Source: Lutibacter sp.
Lineage (GTDB): Bacteria > Bacteroidota > Bacteroidia > Flavobacteriales > Flavobacteriaceae
NCBI RefSeq assembly: GCF_013139515.1
Contig: NZ_WTAR01000030.1
Coordinates: 1 to 64,000, forward strand
Length of the DNA: 64,000 bases
Direction: 5' to 3'
The translations under genes were made by a program, and so were the position numbers. The notes below the pieces were generated by a model. It did not search any database, was not told the DNA's origin, and worked only from the letters and a program-made list of their open reading frames with translations. This document shows, piece by piece, positions 38,028 to 47,917 of the stretch (position 1 is the first letter of the stretch; the number at the start of each line of letters is the position of its first letter).

Positions 38028-40793
38028 ATGGAAGAAAATATTCATTCTGAAGAAGCAATTCAGAATCTTATTGATCTTTTTGGGGAAGAAGAAATAACCA
38101 AAGTTTTCAATGAGAAAGATTTCAGTCAGTACCAACAAGATCCAGTTGGTTTTATTAAAACAGAATTGAATGTAAAATATATACCTGATGACATTGTTGA
38201 GGTTTGTGAGTCTGTAAGAGATAATAAAGTAACAGTGGCACAGTCGGCAACAGGGACAGGCAAAGCTATGGTTAATGGAGTTTCTGTTTTGACTCCAAAT
38301 GGATTTAAAAATATAGAAGATTTTAAAATTGGGGATGAAATATCAAATACATATAGTGGTAAAAGCAATATAATTGGTGTTTATCCACAAGGAAAGAAAA
38401 AAAGTTGCATTATAAAATTTAACGATGGATCAGAAACAAAATGTTCTTTAGATCATACTTGGACACTGGAAGATAGAATTTCACATTTTAAAAAGAAAGA
38501 TCTTACAGTTTGGAAATTATTAAATCATGGATGGAAAACAAAAGATAACAGTGTAAGATGGAGACTTCCTAAACTTGATAAAGTTTATATGAATGAGAGA
38601 AAATATAAACTTGATCCTTATGTATTAGGTTGTTGGTTAGGTGATGGATGCAAAAATTTATCAATTATAACAAATATAGATGAAGAAGTCTGGAATGGGA
38701 TTGAAGATGCTGGATTTAAACTTTCAAGATATCAAGGTCAATCTAAAAGGGTATATGGATTGATAACAAAGTTGAAAGAATTGGGAATTAATGATAAATA
38801 TTCTTATGAAAAATATATTCCTGAAGAATATAAATATGGATCTATCAATCAAAGATTAGAATTACTGAGAGGTCTTCTTGATACTGATGGAACAATAGAC
38901 AAGAAAAATTTAACTTCTTTTTCAAGTTCTTCATACAAGCTAGCAAGTGATGTTAGATTTTTAATTAGAAGTTTAGGTGGTTTTGTAAAAAGTATTTCAA
39001 CTAAGAAAACTACACATCGTGACCATTACTTGGTTCATTTTTCTTTATTTTGTAAAGAAAAAATATTTAAAATAAAAAGAAAAGAAGAAAGAAGAAAGAA
39101 ACAAACTGAAAATAAATTTGGTGGCAGAAAATATATAACGGATATAAAATATTTAGGGGAGGAAGAGTGTACTTGTATTATGGTTGACAGTGATGATAAT
39201 TTATTTATTGTTGAAGATAGTTTTATACCAACCCATAATACCTTCGTAGCTGCTGCTCTTGCTATTTGGCATTATAAATGTTTCCCAGAAAGTCAAACAG
39301 TTGTAACTGCTGCCCCACCAGAAGAAAATATTAAATCTAAGTTATGGTCAGAGTTAGTTAGTTTTGTTCTTAAAAATAGAAGAATATTTAAGAAAGATAA
39401 GATACTAACATTAAAATTAACTGATGATATTAATTTATCTAAGATCCATGATAGTGACGATGTTGAGGTTGAAAGTGGAAAACACTTCATTATGGGAAAA
39501 CCAATTTCATCTACTGGATCAGTGGAGGAAAGAGAGTCTAAATTTTCTGGTCAACATGCGGATTGGTTGTTATTTTTATTAGATGAAGGTGATGCTATTC
39601 CAGATGAAGTTTTTCGTGGAATAGATGGATGTATGTCTAGTGATGGTGCTAGAATATTAATTATGTACAATCCTAAACGTAGGGGTGGACATGCATATAA
39701 TTTAATTAGAAAAGGATTAGCAAATGTTGTAACTCTTTCTGCTTTTAATCATCCAAATGTAACATCTGGTGAAAACCTTATCCCTGGAGCAGTAAGTAGA
39801 GATAAGGTTATAGAACGTATTCATGAATGGACAGAACCATTAAGAGAAGATGAAGAACCTGATGCTAGTTGTTTTGAAATACCTGATTTTTTAGTTGGGG
39901 CTATTGGTATTGGTGGATCTGGAAAAGAATATCCACCATTGAAAAAAGAAACAAGAAGAATTGTTGATCAACAGTTTGCATATAAAATTCTTGGTATTTA
40001 TCCTACTCAATCAAGCAATCAATTGATTTCAGAAGCATGGATTGATAATGCTGTTACAAGATGGAAACTTTATGTAGCTCAATACGGTGAAAATCCACAA
40101 GATAATGTTCGTGGTGTTTTTGGAATGGATGTAGCTGATGAAGGTGACGATAGTTGTTGTGTTTGCAAGAAGTATGGAAACTTTGTAAAGGGTTTTGATA
40201 GGTGGAGAGGGATAGATACAGATTTGTCAGCCACTAGACTATCAAAAATATATGCTAATGATGAGCCAATACAAGCTAATGTTGAATGTGATGGAATCGG
40301 TGCTGCAATTCCTCCAAAAATTAGAAGGAATCATTATTTAAAATGTGTAGGGTGTGGCAAAACTTACTTTAATGTAAAACATGTTAAATGCCCTGTATGT
40401 GAAGAAAAGATAAGACAAAGTGGTGATGAATCAAGAGAGCATTTATCTTCTGTTCTTGAAATGAAACATTTTAACATTAAAAAAGTAGTCGTTTCAACCC
40501 CTTCTAAACATAAGTGTGATCATGGAAGATTTGATAAACTTAGAGATGAATTATGGTGGGCTGTTAAAGATTGGTTGGAAAAAGACCAATCAGCAATGAT
40601 ACCAGATATTCCTGAATTAAGAGAAGAACTTTTAGTTATGGAATTTTTTGAAAGTCCACAAAATGGCAAGATAAAAGTTACAGACAAGAAAAAAATTAGA
40701 CAAAAATTAGGTAGATCATCAGATACGGCAGATAGTCTTATTCAGTGCTTCTACAATCATTTTGGCAATCCAAGAGTAAGGAATTTATTATAA
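38028..40793 (+). CDS. terL: Terminase large subunit, intein-containing
   Basis: SATGTGK/TFVAAALAIWHYKCFPESQTVVTAAPPEEN, WLLFLLDEGDAIPDEVFRGIDG, GVFGMDVADEGDD nuclease motif. Confidence 0.9.
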   Translation: MEENIHSEEAIQNLIDLFGEEEITKVFNEKDFSQYQQDPVGFIKTELNVKYIPDDIVEVCESVRDNKVTVAQSATGTGKAMVNGVSVLTPNGFKNIEDFKIGDEISNTYSGKSNIIGVYPQGKKKSCIIKFNDGSETKCSLDHTWTLEDRISHFKKKDLTVWKLLNHGWKTKDNSVRWRLPKLDKVYMNERKYKLDPYVLGCWLGDGCKNLSIITNIDEEVWNGIEDAGFKLSRYQGQSKRVYGLITKLKELGINDKYSYEKYIPEEYKYGSINQRLELLRGLLDTDGTIDKKNLTSFSSSSYKLASDVRFLIRSLGGFVKSISTKKTTHRDHYLVHFSLFCKEKIFKIKRKEERRKKQTENKFGGRKYITDIKYLGEEECTCIMVDSDDNLFIVEDSFIPTHNTFVAAALAIWHYKCFPESQTVVTAAPPEENIKSKLWSELVSFVLKNRRIFKKDKILTLKLTDDINLSKIHDSDDVEVESGKHFIMGKPISSTGSVEERESKFSGQHADWLLFLLDEGDAIPDEVFRGIDGCMSSDGARILIMYNPKRRGGHAYNLIRKGLANVVTLSAFNHPNVTSGENLIPGAVSRDKVIERIHEWTEPLREDEEPDASCFEIPDFLVGAIGIGGSGKEYPPLKKETRRIVDQQFAYKILGIYPTQSSNQLISEAWIDNAVTRWKLYVAQYGENPQDNVRGVFGMDVADEGDDSCCVCKKYGNFVKGFDRWRGIDTDLSATRLSKIYANDEPIQANVECDGIGAAIPPKIRRNHYLKCVGCGKTYFNVKHVKCPVCEEKIRQSGDESREHLSSVLEMKHFNIKKVVVSTPSKHKCDHGRFDKLRDELWWAVKDWLEKDQSAMIPDIPELREELLVMEFFESPQNGKIKVTDKKKIRQKLGRSSDTADSLIQCFYNHFGNPRVRNLL
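38265..39239 (+). other. Intein in TerL Walker A, Ala1-type (putative class 3), LAGLIDADG endonuclease
   Basis: GTGK|AMVNGVSVLTPNGFKNIEDFKIGDEI; CSLDHTW block B; DOD motifs YVLGCWLGDG and LLRGLLDTDG; CTCIMVDSDDNLFIVEDSFIPTHN|T. Confidence 0.92.
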
Positions 40794-42157
40794 TGAATAT
40801 ATTTGGGCTTGAAATAAAAAGAGCACTTAGAAGTAAAAGAAAGAATAATCTATTATCTAATTTTTTATGGCCTTGGCAATACAACAGGAGTTTGTTTGCT
40901 GATGAAGATTATCATTCAATGGTTGAGGAATTTAAAAGTTGGACATATATTTGTTCAATGAGAAATGCTACAACTTGCGCTCAAGTCCCTTTAAGACTTT
41001 ATGTTGCAAAAGATAAAACTATTGGTAAGATTAGGGGTTATGATACAAAAAAAGTTTCTAAATCTGTAGATGCAGAGATTAGAGAATGTTCTAGTTTAAG
41101 CAATATAGAACCTATTAGAAAAGCAATCGAATTTGAAGAAGTTTTAGAACATCCTTTCTTAACTTTAAAAAAGCAAGTAAATCCATTTACAAATAACTTT
41201 GATTTAATGGAAAAATCACAATTATTTCTTGAGCTTACAGGGAATGATTTTTGGTATATTGTGGAAGATAAATTTGGTGTTCCTAGAGAGATATGGACAA
41301 TCCCTCCTCAAAATTGCAAGATAGTTCCCCATCCAACAAAATTTATTTCAGGTTATAATTATATAAAAGGAAGTAAAACAGTAGAATTAACTGAAAAAGA
41401 TATTATTCATTTTAAATTCCCAAATCCTAAAAGTCACTACTATGGATTTTCACCATTATCTGCAATTAAAGATCAGATCATGATAGATGGTTCAATTAAT
41501 GATTATGAAAATGCTTTATTTCAAAATATGGGAAGATTAGATGGTGTTTTTGAAACAGATGAAGACTTAGGAGATATAGAGTTTGAAAGATTGAAAGGTG
41601 AAATTAGCCAATCATTTAGTGGTACTGAAAATGCTGGCAAAGCTCCATTACTTTCAAATGGTGTTCATTATAAACCATTTGGTCTTGCTCCTAAAGAAAT
41701 GTCTTATATAAATGGTAGAGGGAAAATAAAAGAAATAATTTCTAATGCATATGGGCAAAGTTTAGGTATGTATGATCGTGAATCTAATCGTGCAAACACT
41801 GAAATGTCATATTATATTTATGCAAAGGATACTATCCAACCTAGATTAAAAAGAAAAGAAGAAAAAATAAATGAGAAATTGATTCCTAGATATGATGGTC
41901 GTTTGTTTGTAAAATATGATAATCCTGTTCCAACTGATAAAATATTTGATCTTGAACAAAGAAGTAAACATGTTCTCACTGGAATTGAATCTATTAATGA
42001 AGCTAGAAAAGGTATTAATTTAGAACCATTTGGCCCTGAATATGATACTCCTTTAGTTCCTGTAAATATGACAACAATTGAAAGATTGATTGCTGGAGAT
42101 TCTGAAGATAATAATGTTATCAGTGATATTGACAAGATAAAAGAATTACTTAAATAA
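40793..42157 (+). CDS. Portal protein (HK97-type)
   Basis: MNIFGLEIKRALRSKRKNN..., RNATTCAQVPLRLYVAK, HPFLTLKKQVNPFTNNFDLMEKSQLFLELTGNDFWYI, FSPLSAIKDQI; TAATG overlap with TerL. Confidence 0.85.
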   Translation: MNIFGLEIKRALRSKRKNNLLSNFLWPWQYNRSLFADEDYHSMVEEFKSWTYICSMRNATTCAQVPLRLYVAKDKTIGKIRGYDTKKVSKSVDAEIRECSSLSNIEPIRKAIEFEEVLEHPFLTLKKQVNPFTNNFDLMEKSQLFLELTGNDFWYIVEDKFGVPREIWTIPPQNCKIVPHPTKFISGYNYIKGSKTVELTEKDIIHFKFPNPKSHYYGFSPLSAIKDQIMIDGSINDYENALFQNMGRLDGVFETDEDLGDIEFERLKGEISQSFSGTENAGKAPLLSNGVHYKPFGLAPKEMSYINGRGKIKEIISNAYGQSLGMYDRESNRANTEMSYYIYAKDTIQPRLKRKEEKINEKLIPRYDGRLFVKYDNPVPTDKIFDLEQRSKHVLTGIESINEARKGINLEPFGPEYDTPLVPVNMTTIERLIAGDSEDNNVISDIDKIKELLK

Positions 42158-42170
42158 AAGGGGAAGTATT

Positions 42171-43454
42171 TTGTCCGACATTTTAAAGAATCAAAAGCAA
42201 AAAAAAGTAGTTGAGGCATTTCTTAATTACAATAGAAACAAATTTAAGGCAGCAGAATCAATTGGAATGCCTAGAACAACATTTAGAAGATTTTTAGACA
42301 AAGCTTTTAACAATCCTGTCTTTAAAGATCTTTTAAAATCAAATACCCCTGATTTAAATAAAGATACAAAGGTCGAAGATATTAATATAGGGCCAAATAG
42401 ACAAGTAATAACATCTTCACATAAAATAAGAACATTAAAAGAATTAATTCATTATTGTAAGATTGATCTTAATATTTGGGATATTAAAAAGCATGTTATT
42501 AATTCATGGGGATCTGCTACTAATAAAAGTTTCCAAGTAAAAGTTTGGTTATCTGAAAAGGATAATAAACTAACAATAGAGGATATTAAAAAAGAATTTA
42601 AAGATTACTCAACAAAATATTCTCCAGTTTATAAAGATATTAAATATGATATAGCTAAAACTGGTAATGCTGCTGAGATTGCAATTCACGATTTACATTT
42701 TGGATCATTGTGTTGGTCAAAAGAAACAGGGGCAAATTATGATATAAAAATTGCAGAAGAAATGTTTATGGATGCTGTATATGATTTATATAATAAAATA
42801 AAACCATTTTCTCCTGAAGAGATTATTTTTCCAATTGGATCTGATTTTTTTAATGTAAATTCAAAATTAAATATAACTGCAAACAATACATATCAAGATG
42901 AAGATTGTAGGTGGCAAAAAACATTTATATATGGAAGAAGAATGGTTGTTTCAGGTGTTGATGTATTGAGCAAGCTTGCTCCTGTTAAATTGGTTGTAAT
43001 CCCTGGAAATCATGATGAAGAAAGATCTTTTTATCTTGGAGATTCTTTAGAATCTTGGTATAGACTTTCTAAAAATGTAACTGTTGATAATACTCCAACT
43101 CCAAGAAAGTATTGGGATTGGGGTGATTGTCTTATTGGATTTACACATGGAAGTGATGAGGTAAAAGGGACACTACCAATAATTATGGCAACTGAAGTTC
43201 CTAAAATGTGGTCAGTTTCAAAATTTAGAGAGTGGCATACCGGACATTTGCATCATAAAGCAACAAAATCATATGATTATGCAACAGAACAAAATGGTAT
43301 AAGAGAAAGAATATTACCTTCCCTTGCATCTACTGATTCTTGGCATAAAAAGAAAGGGTATAGTGGACTTCGTTCTGCTGAAGCATATATATGGAATAAA
43401 AAAAGTGGTAATGAAGCAAGATTGTCACATTATCCATTAAAGTATGATAAATAA
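42171..43454 (+). CDS. Metallophosphoesterase with N-terminal HTH
   Basis: AIHDLHFGS, IPGNHDEERS, HTGHLHHKAT; TTG start. Confidence 0.75.
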   Translation: MSDILKNQKQKKVVEAFLNYNRNKFKAAESIGMPRTTFRRFLDKAFNNPVFKDLLKSNTPDLNKDTKVEDINIGPNRQVITSSHKIRTLKELIHYCKIDLNIWDIKKHVINSWGSATNKSFQVKVWLSEKDNKLTIEDIKKEFKDYSTKYSPVYKDIKYDIAKTGNAAEIAIHDLHFGSLCWSKETGANYDIKIAEEMFMDAVYDLYNKIKPFSPEEIIFPIGSDFFNVNSKLNITANNTYQDEDCRWQKTFIYGRRMVVSGVDVLSKLAPVKLVVIPGNHDEERSFYLGDSLESWYRLSKNVTVDNTPTPRKYWDWGDCLIGFTHGSDEVKGTLPIIMATEVPKMWSVSKFREWHTGHLHHKATKSYDYATEQNGIRERILPSLASTDSWHKKKGYSGLRSAEAYIWNKKSGNEARLSHYPLKYDK

Positions 43455-43459
43455 AATAT

Positions 43460-43536
43460 TGCAGGGAGGATGTTGGTATTCCGGTCTTGTCTCATAAGCA
43501 AGTGCTTCATCAGTTCAATTCTGATCCCTGCATCCA
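43460..43536 (+). tRNA. tRNA with CAT anticodon (Met or Ile2), CCA encoded
   Basis: TGCAGGG/CCCTGCA acceptor, CTTGT-CTCATAA-GCAAG anticodon arm, ATCAG-TTCAATT-CTGAT T-arm, TCCA 3' end; D-arm atypical. Confidence 0.8.
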
Positions 43537-43554
43537 AAATTTAAAAAGGAAAAA

Positions 43555-43770
43555 ATGACATATTTAGTTAAAGTTAGAAATTATGAAACTGGAATTAAAC
43601 CTATTTTTTTTAACAATTGCCCTAAATATAAATTTGAAGATAAAACAGATCTATGTTTTGATGGTATTAATTATTGCGAGTCTATAACAAATAAAAGTTT
43701 ATATGAGAATCGTGGAAATTATGGATTAATTCAATGTGAATATAATGGAGGATGTAATGGTAGAAAATAA
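43555..43770 (+). CDS. Hypothetical protein
   Basis: ORF with RBS. Confidence 0.55.
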   Translation: MTYLVKVRNYETGIKPIFFNNCPKYKFEDKTDLCFDGINYCESITNKSLYENRGNYGLIQCEYNGGCNGRK

Positions 43771-45196
43771 AAAGGTTTTTGTCGTAGCTGAAAAGAAGGA
43801 AGTAAATGATGAAGAAAGAAGTGTTGTTTGCTATGCAAGCACTGAAACAGTTGATCGTCATGGAGAGATGATTCTTGCATCAGCTTGGACTGAAAAAGGG
43901 ATGGAAGATTATAGAAAAAATCCAGTAATTCTATTAAATCATGATTATTATTCCCTACCTGTTGGTAAATCTATGTGGCAGAAAGTTGATTCTAAAGGAT
44001 TGATCTTTAAAATTCAATTTGCCGATACAGATACTGGCAATGAATTATATAAATTATATTCAACTGGAATGATGAACTCATTTTCTGTTGGATTTCGTGC
44101 ATTAGAGAGATACGATAATGAAAAAGAACAAAAATATGCTGATAAGAATGGTAAAGTCCCTCATACTGTTTATACAGAATGTGAGCTTTATGAATTATCT
44201 TGTGTAACTATTCCTGCAAACCAGGATGCAAATATAATTAGGTCATTTAAATCATTTATTGATACTGATTTTAAATCCGATGAATTAATTAAATTTGCAG
44301 CAGAAATTAAATCTTCTGAAAAATATATTGAAATAACTAAAACAATTGATGATGAAGATATTAAACCAAAAATTGTTGGAAAAATTGATCCAGAAACTGG
44401 TGAAAAAATCCTAATTGATGAAGATAATAAAGAAAAGAAAACAACCATTACTATTGAAGTCGATGATGAAGTTGATGATATTGTAGAGGATGGTATTGAT
44501 GATGAATATATTCATATGGTTTTAATTGAAGCATCACTTTTTGAAACAGAATCATTAAGAAGTATTAATATTTCTGAAGATAAGGGAATTAAAGCTATTA
44601 TTGGTTCATTGATTGAAGGTGGAAATACAAGAGTTCAAAAATATATGTTTGACAAAGGAATGTGGGATGTTACAAAAGCTGAAACATGGACTAATGAACA
44701 TAAGGATATTAATGATGCTGATTTCATAGTAAGGGATGATACTATTGATCTTGAAGAGAAATTTGGTGTTTGTGATTGTGGTGATGATTGTGAAGGTGAT
44801 TGTGATGAATTTAAAAAAATTGATACTTTAGATGAACTGTCAGATATTTTAAAAGAATACATTGATGATCAAATAACCGAAAAATTTAAGTTATTTGAGG
44901 AAGTTACCGATAAGAAAGAAATGAATGAGTTAAATAAAACTCTTATTGATTCAATTGATGATCTTAAAAATGATATTAATAAGAGATTGCCTGTTCCACT
45001 TGAAGAAAAAATTCTTGAACTTGAAGAAGTAGAAGAAAAAACTTTAGAAATTGTAGAAAAAGAAGTTGAATTTAATATTGAAGATATTTCAAAAACAGTA
45101 CAAAAAACTATTTTAGATGCTGTTGAAAAAAATAAAGAATCTTCAACTAATATTTTAAAAGAAAGGTTAATGAAATTTAAAGGTCAAATATTTTAA
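43757..45196 (+). CDS. HK97-family prohead protease
   Basis: VVCYASTETVDRHGEMILASAW..NPVILLNHDYYSLPVGKSM..GMMNSFSVGFRA..LYELSCVTIPANQDA. Confidence 0.85.
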   Translation: MVENKKVFVVAEKKEVNDEERSVVCYASTETVDRHGEMILASAWTEKGMEDYRKNPVILLNHDYYSLPVGKSMWQKVDSKGLIFKIQFADTDTGNELYKLYSTGMMNSFSVGFRALERYDNEKEQKYADKNGKVPHTVYTECELYELSCVTIPANQDANIIRSFKSFIDTDFKSDELIKFAAEIKSSEKYIEITKTIDDEDIKPKIVGKIDPETGEKILIDEDNKEKKTTITIEVDDEVDDIVEDGIDDEYIHMVLIEASLFETESLRSINISEDKGIKAIIGSLIEGGNTRVQKYMFDKGMWDVTKAETWTNEHKDINDADFIVRDDTIDLEEKFGVCDCGDDCEGDCDEFKKIDTLDELSDILKEYIDDQITEKFKLFEEVTDKKEMNELNKTLIDSIDDLKNDINKRLPVPLEEKILELEEVEEKTLEIVEKEVEFNIEDISKTVQKTILDAVEKNKESSTNILKERLMKFKGQIF

Positions 45197-45282
45197 TTTA
45201 CTAGAGATGTTTAGAGACATTAGGTAGATTTTTTTATTGATCAATTTAAGTATTTAATTAAAAACTTATAAAGGAGTTTAAT

Positions 45283-46560
45283 ATGGGCGAAGAAGCTAAA
45301 AATAAAATGACTATGGAAGATCTTACTAAAACTATTGGCGAAGTTGCAGAAAAAGCTATTGAAACTGCAATGGAAGGGCATAACGAAAAACTTGCAACTG
45401 ATATTGATGAAAAACTTAATAAATTTGCAGAAGATTTTACAAGTAAAATTAAAGTTGGCTTGGAAGGTGAAGCAGAGAAAGATCCTAAAGCTGGTTTTAA
45501 ATCACTTTCTCATTTTGCAGTAGATGTTGCTAATGCTGCTCGTTCTGGTCATCGTAAGATTTCCAAAGAGCTTGGTAATTGGGATGAAGTTGTAACTTCA
45601 AAAGCTGCTGGAACACCATCACAGAATGTGACTGATGGTGAAGCTGGTGGTTATCTTGTACCTGAAGAGTTCCGTACAAATCTTCTCGTAGCTGCTGAAG
45701 AGAAAAATGAACTTATGGGAAGATCAACAAGAATTCCTATGCAGTCAAGTTCTGTTCGTATTCCATACGTTAATGGTTTTGATAAATCAGGTGGTCTTGT
45801 TTATGGTAATGTTCAATGGTTGTGGACTGATGAAGAAGAAACCCGAACAGCTAAAAATGTTAAGTTTGGTTATGTAAACCTTAACCTTAATAAACTTGCT
45901 GGTATGGCATATGTTTCTGATGAAATCATCAAATTCTCCCCTATGTCTATTACAAATTTGCTTCAGAGAGGTTTCACTGATGGTTTCAACTTTGAAATGA
46001 ATCGTGTAATCCTTAAAGGTTCTGGTGCTGGACAACCTCAAGGTATTTTGAATTCTCCTGCATTTGTTTCTCAGGCTAAAGAAACTGGTCAGGGAGCAGA
46101 TACTATTGTTTGGGAAAATATCATTAATATGTATTCTCGTCTTTATGATAAATCTAGTGCTGTTTGGGTCTGCAATCCTGATACACTTCCACAGTTAGCT
46201 TCTATGAGTCTTGCTGTCGGTACAGGTGGCGTTGCTGTTTATATGCCAGCAGGGGGAGCTTCAGGAAAACCTTTTGATACACTCATGGGTTTACCGATTG
46301 TCTGGAATCATCACGCAAAAACTGTTGGTGATGAAGGTGATATAGTTCTTGCCGATATGAGTCAGTATTTGCTTGGTATGTTGGCTGGAAATGAAGGGAG
46401 TAAATTTGACTCTTCTCTCCATTTCAAATTTGATACAGACCAGGAAACTTTTAAATGGACTGTATATATGGCTGGACAATCTTGGTGGCCTTCAGCCTTG
46501 ACTCCTGCTGAGAGTTCAACTACTCTTAGTCCTTTTATTGGATTAGCAGCTAGAACATAA
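45283..46560 (+). CDS. Major capsid protein (HK97 fold)
   Basis: GGYLVPEEFRTNLLVAAEEKNELMGRSTRIPMQSSSVRIPYV..FKWTVYMAGQSWWPSALTPAESS; strong RBS AAAGGAG. Confidence 0.9.
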   Translation: MGEEAKNKMTMEDLTKTIGEVAEKAIETAMEGHNEKLATDIDEKLNKFAEDFTSKIKVGLEGEAEKDPKAGFKSLSHFAVDVANAARSGHRKISKELGNWDEVVTSKAAGTPSQNVTDGEAGGYLVPEEFRTNLLVAAEEKNELMGRSTRIPMQSSSVRIPYVNGFDKSGGLVYGNVQWLWTDEEETRTAKNVKFGYVNLNLNKLAGMAYVSDEIIKFSPMSITNLLQRGFTDGFNFEMNRVILKGSGAGQPQGILNSPAFVSQAKETGQGADTIVWENIINMYSRLYDKSSAVWVCNPDTLPQLASMSLAVGTGGVAVYMPAGGASGKPFDTLMGLPIVWNHHAKTVGDEGDIVLADMSQYLLGMLAGNEGSKFDSSLHFKFDTDQETFKWTVYMAGQSWWPSALTPAESSTTLSPFIGLAART

Positions 46561-46573
46561 TAGGTTTTTAAAT

Positions 46574-46636
46574 TTGGATGGATAGGTTGATCGCTGAAAG
46601 TGAAGAATCCCCACTTCATTTCCATCCAATCTTTTT
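46574..46636 (+). terminator. Hairpin terminator after major capsid gene
   Basis: TTGGATGGA...TCCATCCAA then CTTTTT; inner AAGTG/CACTT stem. Confidence 0.6.
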
Positions 46637-46684
46637 AAAAGGGGTATAAATATATAATTTAAAAATTCTTATGGAGGATTTAAT

Positions 46685-47164
46685 ATGAAAGATAGATTTT
46701 TTCAGAATATTCATGTAGTAAATGCACTTCCTGCTTTATCAATAGCTGATGATTTTTTTGATGTTGGAACATCAGCTATTACCGACATTGTTAATTTGTC
46801 AAATTATGATCGTGCAACATTTATTATGCAATTAGGAGCAGGAGCAACTGGAACTGGTACAATCACTATTGAAAGTTGTGATGATGTTTCAGCATCAACA
46901 GCAACAGCTATTACTTTTGATGCTTGGAAATCTACAACAAGTGATGTTTGGAGTGATAGAACATCTCAAGCTAGTTTTGCAACAACTGCTGGTGCTGGAG
47001 CTACTTATGCATTTGAAGTAAATGCTTCTGAACTTAGTGGAACTGATAAATTTGTACGTCTAAAAGCTCTTGAGCTTGTTAATGGTGCTGTAACTGGAAA
47101 CATCATATGCATTCTTTCTAATGCACGTTATATGCATGAAGTAAAACAAACTGCAATTGTATAA
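46685..47164 (+). CDS. Virion structural/decoration protein candidate
   Basis: ORF between capsid terminator and next terminator. Confidence 0.6.
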   Translation: MKDRFFQNIHVVNALPALSIADDFFDVGTSAITDIVNLSNYDRATFIMQLGAGATGTGTITIESCDDVSASTATAITFDAWKSTTSDVWSDRTSQASFATTAGAGATYAFEVNASELSGTDKFVRLKALELVNGAVTGNIICILSNARYMHEVKQTAIV

Positions 47165-47174
47165 AGTAATTGAT

Positions 47175-47207
47175 TAAGGGTGTTGAAATATACACCCTTA
47201 GTTTTTT
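47175..47207 (+). terminator. Rho-independent terminator
   Basis: TAAGGGTGT-TGAAATAT-ACACCCTTA-GTTTTTT. Confidence 0.92.
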
Positions 47208-47220
47208 ATAAGGGGAAATT

Positions 47221-47469
47221 ATGGATCAAGTAAAAGTAAAATTTAATTTTGATTGGATGGGGAATCCTGCTGGATCAACAATACTTATGTATGAAGATAA
47301 TGCAACTATGTTAAATGAACGTGGAACTGTTGATATCATTGTAGATAAGAAAAAAGTTGATAAAACTGATAAAGATATATCCAAATCAGTTGAAAAACCT
47401 GAAAAAAACAAAATGATGGTTTCACCACAAAAGAAAAAATCTGGTAGACCTAAAAAAACAAAGAAATAG
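47221..47469 (+). CDS. Lysine-rich hypothetical structural protein
   Basis: ORF with RBS. Confidence 0.55.
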   Translation: MDQVKVKFNFDWMGNPAGSTILMYEDNATMLNERGTVDIIVDKKKVDKTDKDISKSVEKPEKNKMMVSPQKKKSGRPKKTKK

Positions 47470-47476
47470 GTGACAT

Positions 47477-47854
47477 ATGGCTGGATCAATAACTTTTAGT
47501 GAAACAACTCATACTTCAGTTAAAAAACTTTCAATGACATGGGTGTCTGATGTTGCTTTAGGCACTGTCAATGCAATTCCATCAGAAAAATCATATACTG
47601 GAATGATTGAAAGAGCAGTATTTATTCCAGATAGTGGTGGAACACAACCCACAAATCTATATGATGTAACAATTACTGATTCAGATGGAATAGATGTTTT
47701 AATTGGTAATGGTGCAAATTTAGTAAATACAGGAGCAGTTCAAAAAGATAATGTTACTGATGGACTTGGCGCTGTAGTTTCTACAACTTTAACACTTAAT
47801 ATTACCAATGCGGGTAATTCAAATGGTGGAGAAGTAATTCTTTATATTCGATAA
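47477..47854 (+). CDS. Virion structural protein candidate
   Basis: ORF. Confidence 0.55.
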   Translation: MAGSITFSETTHTSVKKLSMTWVSDVALGTVNAIPSEKSYTGMIERAVFIPDSGGTQPTNLYDVTITDSDGIDVLIGNGANLVNTGAVQKDNVTDGLGAVVSTTLTLNITNAGNSNGGEVILYIR

Positions 47855-47917
47855 ATAAAATGTAACTAGCATCGTTATTTTAACGATTGTGAATATTCTA
47901 AATTAAGGAGGAATATT

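Noticed and set aside
44894-44913. Seventh sigma28 promoter (TTACCGATAAG) within the prohead protease gene
   Set aside because: Lies in coding sequence (T-D-K) and the best -35 match is at the wrong spacing; plausible but not supported
45787-46041. Minus-strand ORFs within capsid gene
   Set aside because: Antisense to the major capsid coding sequence
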